From JBBQVS01 sp964250805 (lineage in GTDB: Bacteria; Chloroflexota; Ktedonobacteria; Ktedonobacterales; Ktedonobacteraceae): a stretch of DNA of 19,309 nucleotides. Shown in pieces: positions 1 through 7,201 of this stretch. Location of the stretch: contig CAXUHG010000110.1 of assembly GCA_964250805.1 (NCBI GenBank), positions 1 to 19,309 on the forward strand. Reading direction: 5' to 3'. Every line of letters starts with the position of its first letter. The stretch's first letter is position 1. Both the position numbers and the translations under genes were made by a program. Below the pieces are notes generated by a model. It did not search any database and had not been told where the DNA came from. It saw only the letters and a list, made by a program, of their open reading frames with translations.

Positions 1-74
1 CTCCCATACACGAAGCGTCTCCACAAGCGATCTCGTATGGGAGGGGCGTTCCCCTTGCGGGCGCCCTGGTCCCC
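1..74. repeat. Truncated copy of a GC-rich palindromic repeat
   Basis: Positions 36-74 (TATGGGAGGGGC onwards) closely match the right arm of the complete palindrome at 8146-8183, and positions 1-8 (CTCCCATA) are the tail of the left arm. The rest of the left arm lies beyond the window edge. It sits downstream of the response-regulator stop. I see nothing else between 75 and 131. Confidence 0.75.
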
Positions 75-131
75 AATGCTCCGCTACGTTAACGCCTATG
101 GGGTTTGCCCATGTCATATCACTATACACAC

Positions 132-563
132 TTACCCCTTATCTTGCTGTTCCTCTGTCTCTTTATTGACCTGCGATAGCTTCTGGGGTGATGTTTTTAA
201 TGCTTGGGCAACGGCGTTGAGCAGGTCATGCAATTCAAACGGTTTGTAGACTACAATCACATCCTTTGAGACGAGGTACCCCTCCATCTCACGTACCGCC
301 TTCTCTGCTGCTGTACAGATGATGATAGGAATAGAGGCGGTTGCTGGTTGCATTTTCAGCAATTGCAGCATTTGCCAACCCAGTTTCTCCTCACCAAACA
401 CAACGTCAAGGATGATGAGGTCTGGATTGAGACGGGTGATCTCACCAACTTTTTGCAGTGGAAACGAAGATAGTGTAACTTTATAACCCTCATCCTCCAA
501 CAGAAGACGAAATATTTCTAGGATATCTTGCGTATCGTTGACCACTAAAATATGGGCTGCCAT
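132..563 (-). CDS. Single-domain response regulator (CheY-like receiver)
   Basis: This 143-residue protein is a lone receiver domain with no output domain, so it probably acts by protein contact after phosphorylation by a histidine kinase that is not in the window. The phosphoacceptor is D53 in LIILDVV. The conserved T84 (ICTAA) and K107 (VYKPF) are present, and D10 and D13 follow the first strand. The first acid of the usual DD pair is N9, which may weaken magnesium binding, but D10 remains. The C-terminal 20 residues are polar and probably disordered. The start is supported by an AGGGAG-like ribosome site about 9 bases upstream. It is transcribed away from the acetyltransferase gene. The fold call is firm; the pathway is unknown. 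Confidence 0.9.
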   Translation of the reverse strand: MAAHILVVNDTQDILEIFRLLLEDEGYKVTLSSFPLQKVGEITRLNPDLIILDVVFGEEKLGWQMLQLLKMQPATASIPIIICTAAEKAVREMEGYLVSKDVIVVYKPFELHDLLNAVAQALKTSPQKLSQVNKETEEQQDKG

Positions 564-910
564 TATTTTTCTCCCTGCTAGTAATGCTAAACGTCCTGTG
601 GGGATATTATCATATAACTGTGACGATAGCTATTTTCGGAGATTTCAATTCTTCATTTGATGATTTTTCGTAGGGACCAGATGTATCGCGTCCGTGTGTG
701 ATTTATCACGCGAGATTGTGTCTAAAACGGCTTATATACTGATTGTATCAAGATTTCACTCGATAAATTGAGCCTCGGACGCGATACATCTGGTCCCTAC
801 GAAATTTACGAGATAAAGCAACAACAATAATATGGTTGCGTCTTTAGTAGCGGTATGCGACAATCAGCAGGTTGCTTATGATGTCGAGACAGTAAGAGGA
901 GAACACATAT
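564..910. other. Divergent intergenic region holding a MITE-like palindrome
   Basis: No gene is seen between the divergent response-regulator and acetyltransferase genes. The region holds a 139-bp inverted-repeat element (666-804). Stretches 564-665 and 805-910 are AT-rich and should contain both promoters. Only weak -10-like matches are seen (for example GATAAT on the minus strand at 606-611), with no convincing -35 partner. Confidence 0.6.
666..804. mobile_element. MITE-like element, family A, copy 1
   Basis: The ends are 29-bp perfect inverted repeats (666-694 and 776-804), starting TTTCGTAGGGACCAGATG on the left. A second copy in the opposite orientation lies at 16181-16318. The interior contains a small dyad around TGATTTATCA and a part matching ATAAATTGAGC in the other copy. 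It has no coding capacity and no clear target-site duplication. I infer a non-autonomous transposon-like or REP-type repeat. Confidence 0.8.
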
Positions 911-1492
911 ATGACTAATGAACCTATTCTTAATATTTCGGGCGAAAAGGTGGCTCTGGGGCCGTTTCATCACGGCATTGTGTCGCTGTTGTCCAAGTGG
1001 GACAACGACTTCGAGGTATCCTTCTTTTCGGGCGATCCCATACGCTCTGTTCCACCCCCGACTACCGAGTCGCGTTTTGAGCAGAGTAGTCGTGAGATCT
1101 CGCGTGATCGCGTAGACTTTATTATTTATGAGAAGGAGACGCTGCGACCTATTGGCTTGACCGAATTGCGCCGTATCAGTTATCGTAATGGGACCGCCGA
1201 TTTTGGCATCCTTATTGGCGAGAAGGATTGTTGGAGCAAGGGCTATGGTACGGAGACGACGCTACTTATGCTTGATTATGGCTTCTCGGTGTTGAGCCTG
1301 CACAACATCACACTTGAGACCTACGCCTACAACGAACGTGCCATCAAAGCCTATCAACGTGCAGGCTTTCAGATTGTAGGTCGCCGCCGTGAGGTCAATC
1401 GTTGGGGTGGCAAACTCTACGACGAAATCATCATGGATTGCCTCTCAACAGAGTTTCAGACGCCACTAAAACGCGTTTTGAAACTGCCGTAA
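911..1492 (+). CDS. GNAT-family N-acetyltransferase, RimJ/RimL-like
   Basis: This 193-residue protein has the order of a Gcn5-related acetyltransferase that moves an acetyl group from acetyl-CoA to an amine. The acetyl-CoA-binding segment is at about residues 99-125, with the pyrophosphate loop WSKGYGTE (108-115). The C-terminal part, NERAIKAYQRAGF (about 141-153), is typical of the RimJ/RimL and spermidine-acetyltransferase branch. The substrate cannot be told from the sequence: a ribosomal-protein N-terminus, an antibiotic or a small amine are all possible. The start follows an AGAGGAG ribosome site with 9-base spacing. The gene stands alone and ends in paired hairpins that separate it from the helicase gene facing it. 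Confidence 0.9.
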   Translation: MTNEPILNISGEKVALGPFHHGIVSLLSKWDNDFEVSFFSGDPIRSVPPPTTESRFEQSSREISRDRVDFIIYEKETLRPIGLTELRRISYRNGTADFGILIGEKDCWSKGYGTETTLLMLDYGFSVLSLHNITLETYAYNERAIKAYQRAGFQIVGRRREVNRWGGKLYDEIIMDCLSTEFQTPLKRVLKLP

Positions 1493-1499
1493 AAGCGAG

Positions 1500-1555
1500 G
1501 TAATTACTCGACGATATAAAATTTGAGCGTGTTTAATTGCTCGTCGAGTAATTAC
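1500..1555. terminator. Inverted repeat, probable terminator for the acetyltransferase gene
   Basis: Perfect 15-bp arms (1500-1514 and 1541-1555, GTAATTACTCGACGA and its complement) begin 8 bases after the acetyltransferase stop, with a short inner GAGC/GCTC pairing. No long U-tract follows, so efficiency as an intrinsic terminator is uncertain. Confidence 0.55.
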
Positions 1556-1559
1556 TATT

Positions 1560-1619
1560 CATAATCAATGGCATAGAATGACAACGGTTCGCCGCTGTCA
1601 TTCTATGCCATTGATTATG
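1560..1619. terminator. Long hairpin overlapping the helicase stop codon
   Basis: Perfect 24-bp arms (1560-1583 and 1596-1619) enclose a 12-base loop that can pair further (CGG-TTCG-CCG). The right arm contains the TAA stop (1615-1617) and the last codon of the minus-strand helicase gene. It probably ends transcription from both sides or protects 3' ends. There is no clear U-run. Confidence 0.6.
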
Positions 1620-4600
1620 TCTCATCCTCCGCGAAAAAATGCTCGACCTCGCGTATACTCGTAGTTCGGCGAGCAGGAGGGAGCGCGTCCAGTACCGTTT
1701 TGCCATAGCCTTTTGTGTACAGGCGCGTATCAAGTATCGCCATGACGCCTCGGTCTTCACGGGTACGCAAGAGACGCCCGATGCCTTGTTTGAGACGCAG
1801 GACAGCCTGGGGCAAGACGTAGGTGCCAAACCAGTTTTCGCCCGCCGCCTTCATCTGGGCTACTCGTGCCTCGTGTACTGGATCGTCGGGCGGATCGAAG
1901 GGCAGTTTGTCGATGACGACGAGTGAGAGGGCATCACCCGCGATATCGACTCCCTCCCAGAAGCTTTTGAGGCCGAAGAGAACGGAGTCCTCTTCCTCGC
2001 GGAAGCGACGCGTCAATTCGAGACGCGTCATATCACCCTGTTTGAGCAGTGTATAGGGGAGGTGCGGTGACATCAGCTCGTAGGCGCGTTCCAGCATGCG
2101 CTTACTGGAAAAGAGTAGAAAGGCACGACCACGCGACGCCTTGACCAGCTTGTACATCTCGCGTGCAATGGCCTTCATGTAGTCATCGGAGCCAGCACCA
2201 TATGTTGGTTCTGGCAGGTCACGCGGCACATACAACAGTGCGTTGCTCTCATAGTCGAAGGTGAGGGGCAGAATACGCTCTAGTACCTCGTCCGGCTCGT
2301 CAGCGGTCTTTTCGAGTCCCACGCGACGACGGAAATAGCCAAAGTTCGGTCCCTTCTCCTCTGGATGCATCGGGTTGGGGCCGATGGTCGCTAGTGTCGC
2401 GGAGGTGCAGATGACGTTACATTTCTTAAATAGCTTCTCTTGTAGCCAGCTTGTCACGTCGAGCGGAGCGGCGGAAACCTGTAGCTGAATGCCGCCACGC
2501 TGTCCCGATGTTTGTGTACGCTCGACATAATACACAAATTTCGTTGGTTGAGCTACCGAGAACACGATACGAATATTATCAGCAAGACTCTGTGTGCGTT
2601 TAAGTAACTTATCATACAACTGCCCCTCTTTGTCGGGCAGGTCTTTCGGGCGTTGTTTGCGTAGCGAGTCCGCGAGGTCGGCAATGATAGTCGAGAGCTT
2701 GAGACCCTCTTCCAACGGAGCTTCGAGGTTGGCGCGCCCCTTGAAACCTGGATCAGCAACCTGCGCCAGTCGCGCCCATACCAGATTTGATTGCTCCATC
2801 GCGTCATGTTGCAGACTAAGCTGACTGTGGTTACGTAGTATACGTTGGTTGAGCAACGTCTGTATCTGCATTGGTCCGATGGTGATGGTAAACGAGCGCG
2901 TCGCCTCCTCCTCTAAGTGGTGCGCCTCATCGAGAATGACGACATCGCGTTCGGGCAACAGAAAGCCACCGATAGCCGCATCGAGCAGCAACAGGGTGTG
3001 ATTGACGACAATCACCTGTGCCAGAGCCGCGTTCTCGCGCATCTGCCGCACGTAGCAGTCCGAGAAATAATTGCACTTGCTCCATGCACACTGATCGTTG
3101 TCCGTTGCCACCTTGCTGCGAATATCGCTTGAAAGCTGAAAGCCCAATGTCTCGAAATCGCCCGTAAAGTCTGCGTCGGGATCGTTTGTAATATCTACCA
3201 ACCGCTTGAAATCGGTATTTTTGGCGTAGAACTGCATGCCCGTCCGCTCGCTCTCCATACGATCCAGGCACACATAGTTGCCAACGCCCTTCACCAGTGC
3301 CGCCTCAAAATGCTTAATATTGCGCTGCACAAAGGGAATATCCTTATAGAAAAGCTGTTCCTGCAACGCCTTATTCGCCGTACTAATGATCGTGGTTTTG
3401 CCAGAGCGCACAGCGGGAACGAGGTAGGCAAGCGACTTGCCCGTTCCGGTTGAGGCTTCGAGTATAGCTGGAATATTCATGTTTAATGCATTCGCAACTA
3501 CTCTCGCCATCTCTACCTGTGCTGGTCGCTCTTCGTAGCCAGGAAGTTTCTGCGAAAGCACACCACCTTGACATAGGTCGGCTTCGACAATCGCTTGCAA
3601 GCGCGAATCGCTTACAGGCGCGACACGTTTCTTAGGTCGCTCCGACTCTAAGACAAAGGGCGACACTTCGGATTGAGCCGGTTTAGCAACTTGTACTGCG
3701 ACTTTTAGAGCTTCTTTGGGCTTTTGTATCAGCGGCGCAGCAGGCTCGATAGACTTCGCGCCTACAGCACTTGCGTCTTCATCTGCGACGGGAACGGGAG
3801 GGCGAGCGATCTTGCGTTGTGCAAGCACAGAATGAACGTTTGGTGCCTGAGTCATTGCAACACCAATAAGTGCCTTCAAATAAGCATCGCCAAAGTCGTG
3901 TATCGTTGCGAAACGTTCTTCAGGTTTGTGTGCTAGTGCTTGCATCAGCACGATTTCAACAATTGGAGAGATGTTACTATTGATGCTACTCGGCTTGGGA
4001 AACGTTGTTTTTGTCTGCTGCTCTAATAGAAGTTCGCGTTCGCTTGCTTCGTAGGGGCGGTGTCCGCAGAGCCATTCATAAATCATGACGGCGAGGGCGT
4101 ACTGGTCGCTGGCTGCGACGGGAAGTCCTTGTAGCTGTTCGGGTGCCATGTAAGGGAGCGCGAACTCCACGTCGTCGAGCGTCATTTCGGGCGTACTCAA
4201 CGCAAAGTCTGTGATGTACGGGTTGTTGCGTTCGTCAACCAGCACGCTACCAGGAGAAAGATTACCGTGCAGAGTATTTTGAATGTGTGAGTAGTGTAAT
4301 GCGTCCGCAATTGGCAAGACAATCGGGCGTAGCTCGGCTGGTAGATATTGCTTTCCCACTGTGAAATGCTGCCGTAGCGTCTCGCCCTTTTTGTATTCCT
4401 GTACCAGATAGCCAAAGTCGCCATCGAAGTCGAAGGTCTGCGTATCCACGATGCTACGATGCTTGAGCTTTTTGAGATGTCCTGCGCGTTTGAGAAATGC
4501 TTCTCGCGCCTGTGGCGACTTTAACGGCACATTTACGCGCTTAATAATAACGTCTTTGCGCCCTGCTTTACTCTGATACAGGCTGCTCGTAGAACTCACA

Positions 4601-4656
4601 CTAAGTGTGTTGCTGATAGTATACGAGCCAATATGCTCAAGTTCTACGTCCGGCAT
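1615..4656 (-). CDS. Pseudokinase-DinG fusion: kinase-like domain plus Fe-S superfamily 2 helicase
   Basis: This 1013-residue protein has a protein-kinase fold at about residues 8-265, a Pro/Ala/Lys-rich linker (about 270-350) and a DinG/XPD-type 5'-3' DNA helicase (about 355-1005). Helicase motifs are complete: Walker A STGTGKS (402-408), four cluster cysteines C463, C523, C528 and C534, DEAH (576-579), CTSAT (750-754) and QGIGRLLR (957-964). The kinase part keeps K39 (VIIK), D150 (DFA) and APE (171-173). It lacks the glycine loop, has R57 where the helix-C Glu belongs, and reads HGN (130-132) with S137 in place of HRD and the loop Asn. It should therefore be inactive or nearly so. DinG proteins unwind R-loops and DNA structures during repair. 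An exonuclease domain, found N-terminal in Firmicutes DinG, is absent. The start has an AGGAGAG ribosome site. Confidence 0.93.
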   Translation of the reverse strand: MPDVELEHIGSYTISNTLSVSSTSSLYQSKAGRKDVIIKRVNVPLKSPQAREAFLKRAGHLKKLKHRSIVDTQTFDFDGDFGYLVQEYKKGETLRQHFTVGKQYLPAELRPIVLPIADALHYSHIQNTLHGNLSPGSVLVDERNNPYITDFALSTPEMTLDDVEFALPYMAPEQLQGLPVAASDQYALAVMIYEWLCGHRPYEASERELLLEQQTKTTFPKPSSINSNISPIVEIVLMQALAHKPEERFATIHDFGDAYLKALIGVAMTQAPNVHSVLAQRKIARPPVPVADEDASAVGAKSIEPAAPLIQKPKEALKVAVQVAKPAQSEVSPFVLESERPKKRVAPVSDSRLQAIVEADLCQGGVLSQKLPGYEERPAQVEMARVVANALNMNIPAILEASTGTGKSLAYLVPAVRSGKTTIISTANKALQEQLFYKDIPFVQRNIKHFEAALVKGVGNYVCLDRMESERTGMQFYAKNTDFKRLVDITNDPDADFTGDFETLGFQLSSDIRSKVATDNDQCAWSKCNYFSDCYVRQMRENAALAQVIVVNHTLLLLDAAIGGFLLPERDVVILDEAHHLEEEATRSFTITIGPMQIQTLLNQRILRNHSQLSLQHDAMEQSNLVWARLAQVADPGFKGRANLEAPLEEGLKLSTIIADLADSLRKQRPKDLPDKEGQLYDKLLKRTQSLADNIRIVFSVAQPTKFVYYVERTQTSGQRGGIQLQVSAAPLDVTSWLQEKLFKKCNVICTSATLATIGPNPMHPEEKGPNFGYFRRRVGLEKTADEPDEVLERILPLTFDYESNALLYVPRDLPEPTYGAGSDDYMKAIAREMYKLVKASRGRAFLLFSSKRMLERAYELMSPHLPYTLLKQGDMTRLELTRRFREEEDSVLFGLKSFWEGVDIAGDALSLVVIDKLPFDPPDDPVHEARVAQMKAAGENWFGTYVLPQAVLRLKQGIGRLLRTREDRGVMAILDTRLYTKGYGKTVLDALPPARRTTSIREVEHFFAEDET

Positions 4657-4694
4657 CGTCTCTACGCTCTCCTGCTTCCATTATCCCAAAAATA

Positions 4695-4708
4695 CGAACA
4701 CTTGTTTG
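4695..4708. promoter_or_regulatory. LexA (SOS) box candidate before the DinG fusion gene
   Basis: The sequence CGAACACTTGTTTG fits the Gram-positive LexA/DinR pattern CGAAC-N4-GTTYG in every fixed base. It lies a few bases downstream of the predicted transcription start and about 40 bases before the start codon, where a bound repressor would block RNA polymerase. dinG is a known SOS gene in E. coli, so the placement makes biological sense. The LexA motif of this organism is not known to me. Confidence 0.65.
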
Positions 4709-4717
4709 TGTACGTGC

Positions 4718-4746
4718 AGTATAGCATAGGAAACTAGTCGTAACAA
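4718..4746 (-). promoter_or_regulatory. Promoter of the pseudokinase-DinG gene
   Basis: On the minus strand, TTGTTA (4741-4746), a 17-bp spacer and an extended -10 TGCTATACT (TATACT at 4718-4723) predict a start of transcription near 4711 and a leader of about 55 bases. It sits just after the terminator of the glycosidase gene, so the helicase gene has its own transcript. Confidence 0.65.
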
Positions 4747-4754
4747 TGGTAACA

Positions 4755-4789
4755 ATAAAAGGTTGGACATTCCGCGTGGAATGCCCAAC
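4755..4789 (-). terminator. Intrinsic terminator of the glycosidase gene
   Basis: Ten bases after the stop on the minus strand, 12-bp arms GTTGGGCATTCC and GGAATGTCCAAC (one G-T pair, 4-base loop, 4762-4789) are followed by CCTTTTAT. This is the classic stem plus U-run. Confidence 0.8.
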
Positions 4790-4798
4790 GTCTTGGAA

Positions 4799-6769
4799 TT
4801 ACCCTATACGAATATAGTCCAGTTCAGCCCAGTTGTTTCCCTTCAAGAAGGTGAGCGTATTCGCTCCCGTTTGTAAGGGAACGGAAAGTGTGACAACATT
4901 GCTACTACTGAATTGTCCCCAACTTCCAGTCGAGGGATAGCTCACCGAAACTGACGAACCTCCGTTGATTGAAAGGTTGTGAGTGGACGTATCGGATGTA
5001 CCGTTAGCGTAATAGATGCTCAGGTTATAATTGCCATCGCCAGGAGCGTAGACATCGAGAAATGTGATGCTACTATCGCTGTTGTTGATGCCACCAACAT
5101 AATAGCCTGAAGAGGCGGAAGAACTTTGTCGAATATCAGCATCCGTGACAGTCCCTTCTTCCGCCTCGTAGACAGGTCGAATCACGACCAGTTCGGTGAC
5201 GCCTGCGTAGACGCCGTTTCCCTGGTGATTAAAAAAGACGCGCACGGTGTTCGTGTTCACGGCGTCAAACGTCGTCACATTCAGTCCGTCGGCAGGAGTC
5301 GCGGGCGTACTAACTTGATTGGGCGCACTGTTCCATTGGAAGGGTTGTGCGTTGGGGTCAAAGTATTCGACATTATAGTTGCTCGGCGGCTGCACATGAC
5401 CTTTGTCGTCATAGATGTACAGCGCAATGCCCGTAATAGTGCGACTGCTTGGAAATTGTACTTGCAGCCAGTCCGCTGCGTTTGGCGACAAATACCCTGT
5501 CCAGCGATTCGAGGGCGATACCGCATATGAAATGGTGCCATCAATAGCTTGTTGCGGATCATCACTAATATATGTGTAGGAGGCACCTGCGTATATCTTC
5601 GTTGCAGGCGTATTCAGGGGAACTGATGTTGCAAGTCCAATGCCAAAGCCTTGATCGCCATTTGCTGCGTAGAACTGATAGACAACGCCGTTGTCCTTGA
5701 TAATCCAGGGTTTGTGCGCCTGCGAACGCTCGTAGGGCTGTGTTGTGGTCATGAGGACCTCCCCTTGCCACTTTGACCAGTTGACAAGATCGTAGGAGCA
5801 GGCGAACGAGTTGAAGACATCGGTACCTGTATCACCATTGTAACGTGCCCAGAAGAACATCGTCCACGTATCGCCAATCTTGACGACCTGTGGATCGCCA
5901 GTAACACGGTTCGGGTACGGGGTGTTATCGGGGGAGACAACCGGATCGTTTCCATAGCGTTTCCACGTCAACATATCCTGCGAAATTGCCATGCCGATAT
6001 TCTCGACGCCGCTATTCGCCGTGTTGTCATTGGTTGTTGCATTGTAGTACATGACATACGGGGCACCAAGCGAGTTGGAGGAGTCGTAAATCACATTGCT
6101 CTTGTAGAGCTTCGTCTGCTCCCAATAGCGAGCGTCACTATCTGTTGGACTTAAAACCGGATTATCGTAGCGCGTCCACGGTGTCGTCTGATTCGGAGCA
6201 GAGGCATTCGCAACACCAATACTTAGCTCTCCAGCCTCATAACCGCTATCGGAGCCACCGATGTAGGTGAGCCAGTACGATTGATTTTGTTGCAGCAGTT
6301 GCTTGGAGCCATCCCACGTCATATCTTGCAGTGCTGCATAGCCAGCAGCTTGCACGGAGTCCCACGCGTTGGGACGGAAGGGAAGAATTGTGCCTATAGG
6401 AGTCCAATGTAGGAGATCGCTACTTGAGGCCAGGAGCGTCTCGTAGCCCTGTGTGCCCGAATTATGATACACAACATAGATCATGTACCATGTGTTGTTA
6501 TAACGGAACACACTCGGCGAGTCATAGTGTCCATCGCTGGGCGGAGGAATAATCATGCCATACTTATACGGCGTCTTGACCTCCTCGTACACTTGGCGCA
6601 TCCTATCAGCCGAAACAGTTGTGTCGGCATACGCCTTGCGCGAGAAATCCAGCCCTGGCACTCCTAAACTTGCTACGCCGACAGCCAAAGTGGTCTTCAA
6701 AAAGCTACGGCGGCTATACCAGTGTTGCAATAGATGATGCGTCACTGCATCCTTCAATGAAAAGCCCAT
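4799..6769 (-). CDS. Tat-exported glycoside hydrolase, GH43-like propeller with two carbohydrate-binding modules
   Basis: The 656-residue protein opens with a twin-arginine signal (SRRSFLK, 19-25), a hydrophobic stretch and a likely cleavage site after AYA (46-48). It should thus be exported folded. Residues about 70-385 form a five-bladed propeller of the GH43/GH32 type, with recurring blade edges such as SSSDLLHW, ISQDMLTW and CSYDLVNW. D83 (HYDSPS) and D292 (GDPQV) are placed like the family acids; the Glu is not assigned with certainty. Residues about 392-532 look like an F5/8-type-C (CBM32-like) module and about 533-656 like CBM6/35, ending in AELDYIRI. Likely substrates are plant or microbial arabinan, xylan or galactan side chains, but this is inference. 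An AAGGAG site precedes the start; promoter and terminator show a single-gene unit. Confidence 0.85.
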   Translation of the reverse strand: MGFSLKDAVTHHLLQHWYSRRSFLKTTLAVGVASLGVPGLDFSRKAYADTTVSADRMRQVYEEVKTPYKYGMIIPPPSDGHYDSPSVFRYNNTWYMIYVVYHNSGTQGYETLLASSSDLLHWTPIGTILPFRPNAWDSVQAAGYAALQDMTWDGSKQLLQQNQSYWLTYIGGSDSGYEAGELSIGVANASAPNQTTPWTRYDNPVLSPTDSDARYWEQTKLYKSNVIYDSSNSLGAPYVMYYNATTNDNTANSGVENIGMAISQDMLTWKRYGNDPVVSPDNTPYPNRVTGDPQVVKIGDTWTMFFWARYNGDTGTDVFNSFACSYDLVNWSKWQGEVLMTTTQPYERSQAHKPWIIKDNGVVYQFYAANGDQGFGIGLATSVPLNTPATKIYAGASYTYISDDPQQAIDGTISYAVSPSNRWTGYLSPNAADWLQVQFPSSRTITGIALYIYDDKGHVQPPSNYNVEYFDPNAQPFQWNSAPNQVSTPATPADGLNVTTFDAVNTNTVRVFFNHQGNGVYAGVTELVVIRPVYEAEEGTVTDADIRQSSSASSGYYVGGINNSDSSITFLDVYAPGDGNYNLSIYYANGTSDTSTHNLSINGGSSVSVSYPSTGSWGQFSSSNVVTLSVPLQTGANTLTFLKGNNWAELDYIRIG

Positions 6770-6822
6770 GTTGTCTCCTTCTCTTCGCCTTTGATTCGGG
6801 TAACAACGAACTAATTAAGAGA

Positions 6823-6852
6823 AGTATAAAGTATAAGAAGTTGGAAAGTCAA
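6823..6852 (-). promoter_or_regulatory. Promoter of the glycosidase gene
   Basis: On the minus strand, TTGACT (6847-6852), an 18-bp spacer and TATACT (6823-6828) give a near-consensus housekeeping promoter, with an expected leader of about 47 bases. A second TATACT overlaps the spacer (6830-6835). Confidence 0.6.
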
Positions 6853-6871
6853 TGGAGAAAATGGGCTATGT

Positions 6872-7049
6872 AGAGCAGTGTACATATTAAGCGGCACTCC
6901 AACAGAGCNNNNNNNNNNNNNNNNNNNNNNNNNNNNNNNNNNNNNNNNNNNNNNNNNNNNNNNNNNNNNNNNNNNNNNNNNNNNNNNNNNNNNNNNNNAA
7001 CAAACTCTGATTGTTTTTTTGTTGTGCCTATTAATATGTACACTGCTCT
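6872..7049. mobile_element. Inverted termini of an element interrupted by the assembly gap
   Basis: The sequence at 6872-6890 (AGAGCAGTGTACATATTAA) recurs exactly as its complement at 7031-7049. Similarity extends inward by several bases (GGCAC at 6893-6897 against GTGCC at 7024-7028). The ends look like terminal inverted repeats of an insertion sequence or MITE whose interior was not assembled. No target duplication is evident at these borders. Confidence 0.6.
6909..6998. other. Assembly gap (90 Ns)
   Basis: All bases are N. The true length may differ from 90. It lies inside the inverted termini described at 6872-7049, so a collapsed multi-copy repeat is the likely cause. Confidence 0.98.
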
Positions 7050-7152
7050 GGAAACAAAATATTTCCTTAGGAACTAGGCTAAGCTATTCACTATTATTTG
7101 CACTAACCAAACGTGGAGATATGATAAGAATTGGTTGGTAATGCTATTGCAC

Positions 7153-7181
7153 TTGACACCTGTAGCCATATAAGGTATATT
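7153..7181 (+). promoter_or_regulatory. Near-consensus promoter of the Nudix regulator gene
   Basis: TTGACA (7153-7158), a 17-bp spacer and TATATT (7176-7181) match the housekeeping consensus in 11 of 12 bases. The predicted start near 7188 gives a leader of about 138 bases before the gene at 7326. Confidence 0.7.
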
Positions 7182-7201
7182 AGTGTAAGAAGTACACTAA
7201 T
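7179..7201. promoter_or_regulatory. Operator-like dyad overlapping the -10 and start of transcription
   Basis: ATTAGTGTA (7179-7187) and its exact complement TACACTAAT (7193-7201) are separated by five bases. The dyad covers the end of the -10 box and the predicted start, the position of a repressor site. The obvious candidate to bind it is the NrtR-like protein encoded downstream (autoregulation). This is inferred from position, not from a known motif match. Confidence 0.6.

Noticed and set aside
117..133. Similarity between TATCACTATACACACTTA here and CTCACTATACAGACTTA at 9963-9979
   Set aside because: The match is short and the contexts differ (3' end of one gene, promoter of another); it is probably chance.
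5126..5530. 134-codon open frame on the plus strand
   Set aside because: It lies opposite the glycosidase gene, in the segment encoding its binding modules; there is no ribosome site or domain.
6849..7141. Open frames reading through the Ns on both strands
   Set aside because: They depend on unknown bases and have no domain; the flanks are inverted repeat sequence.
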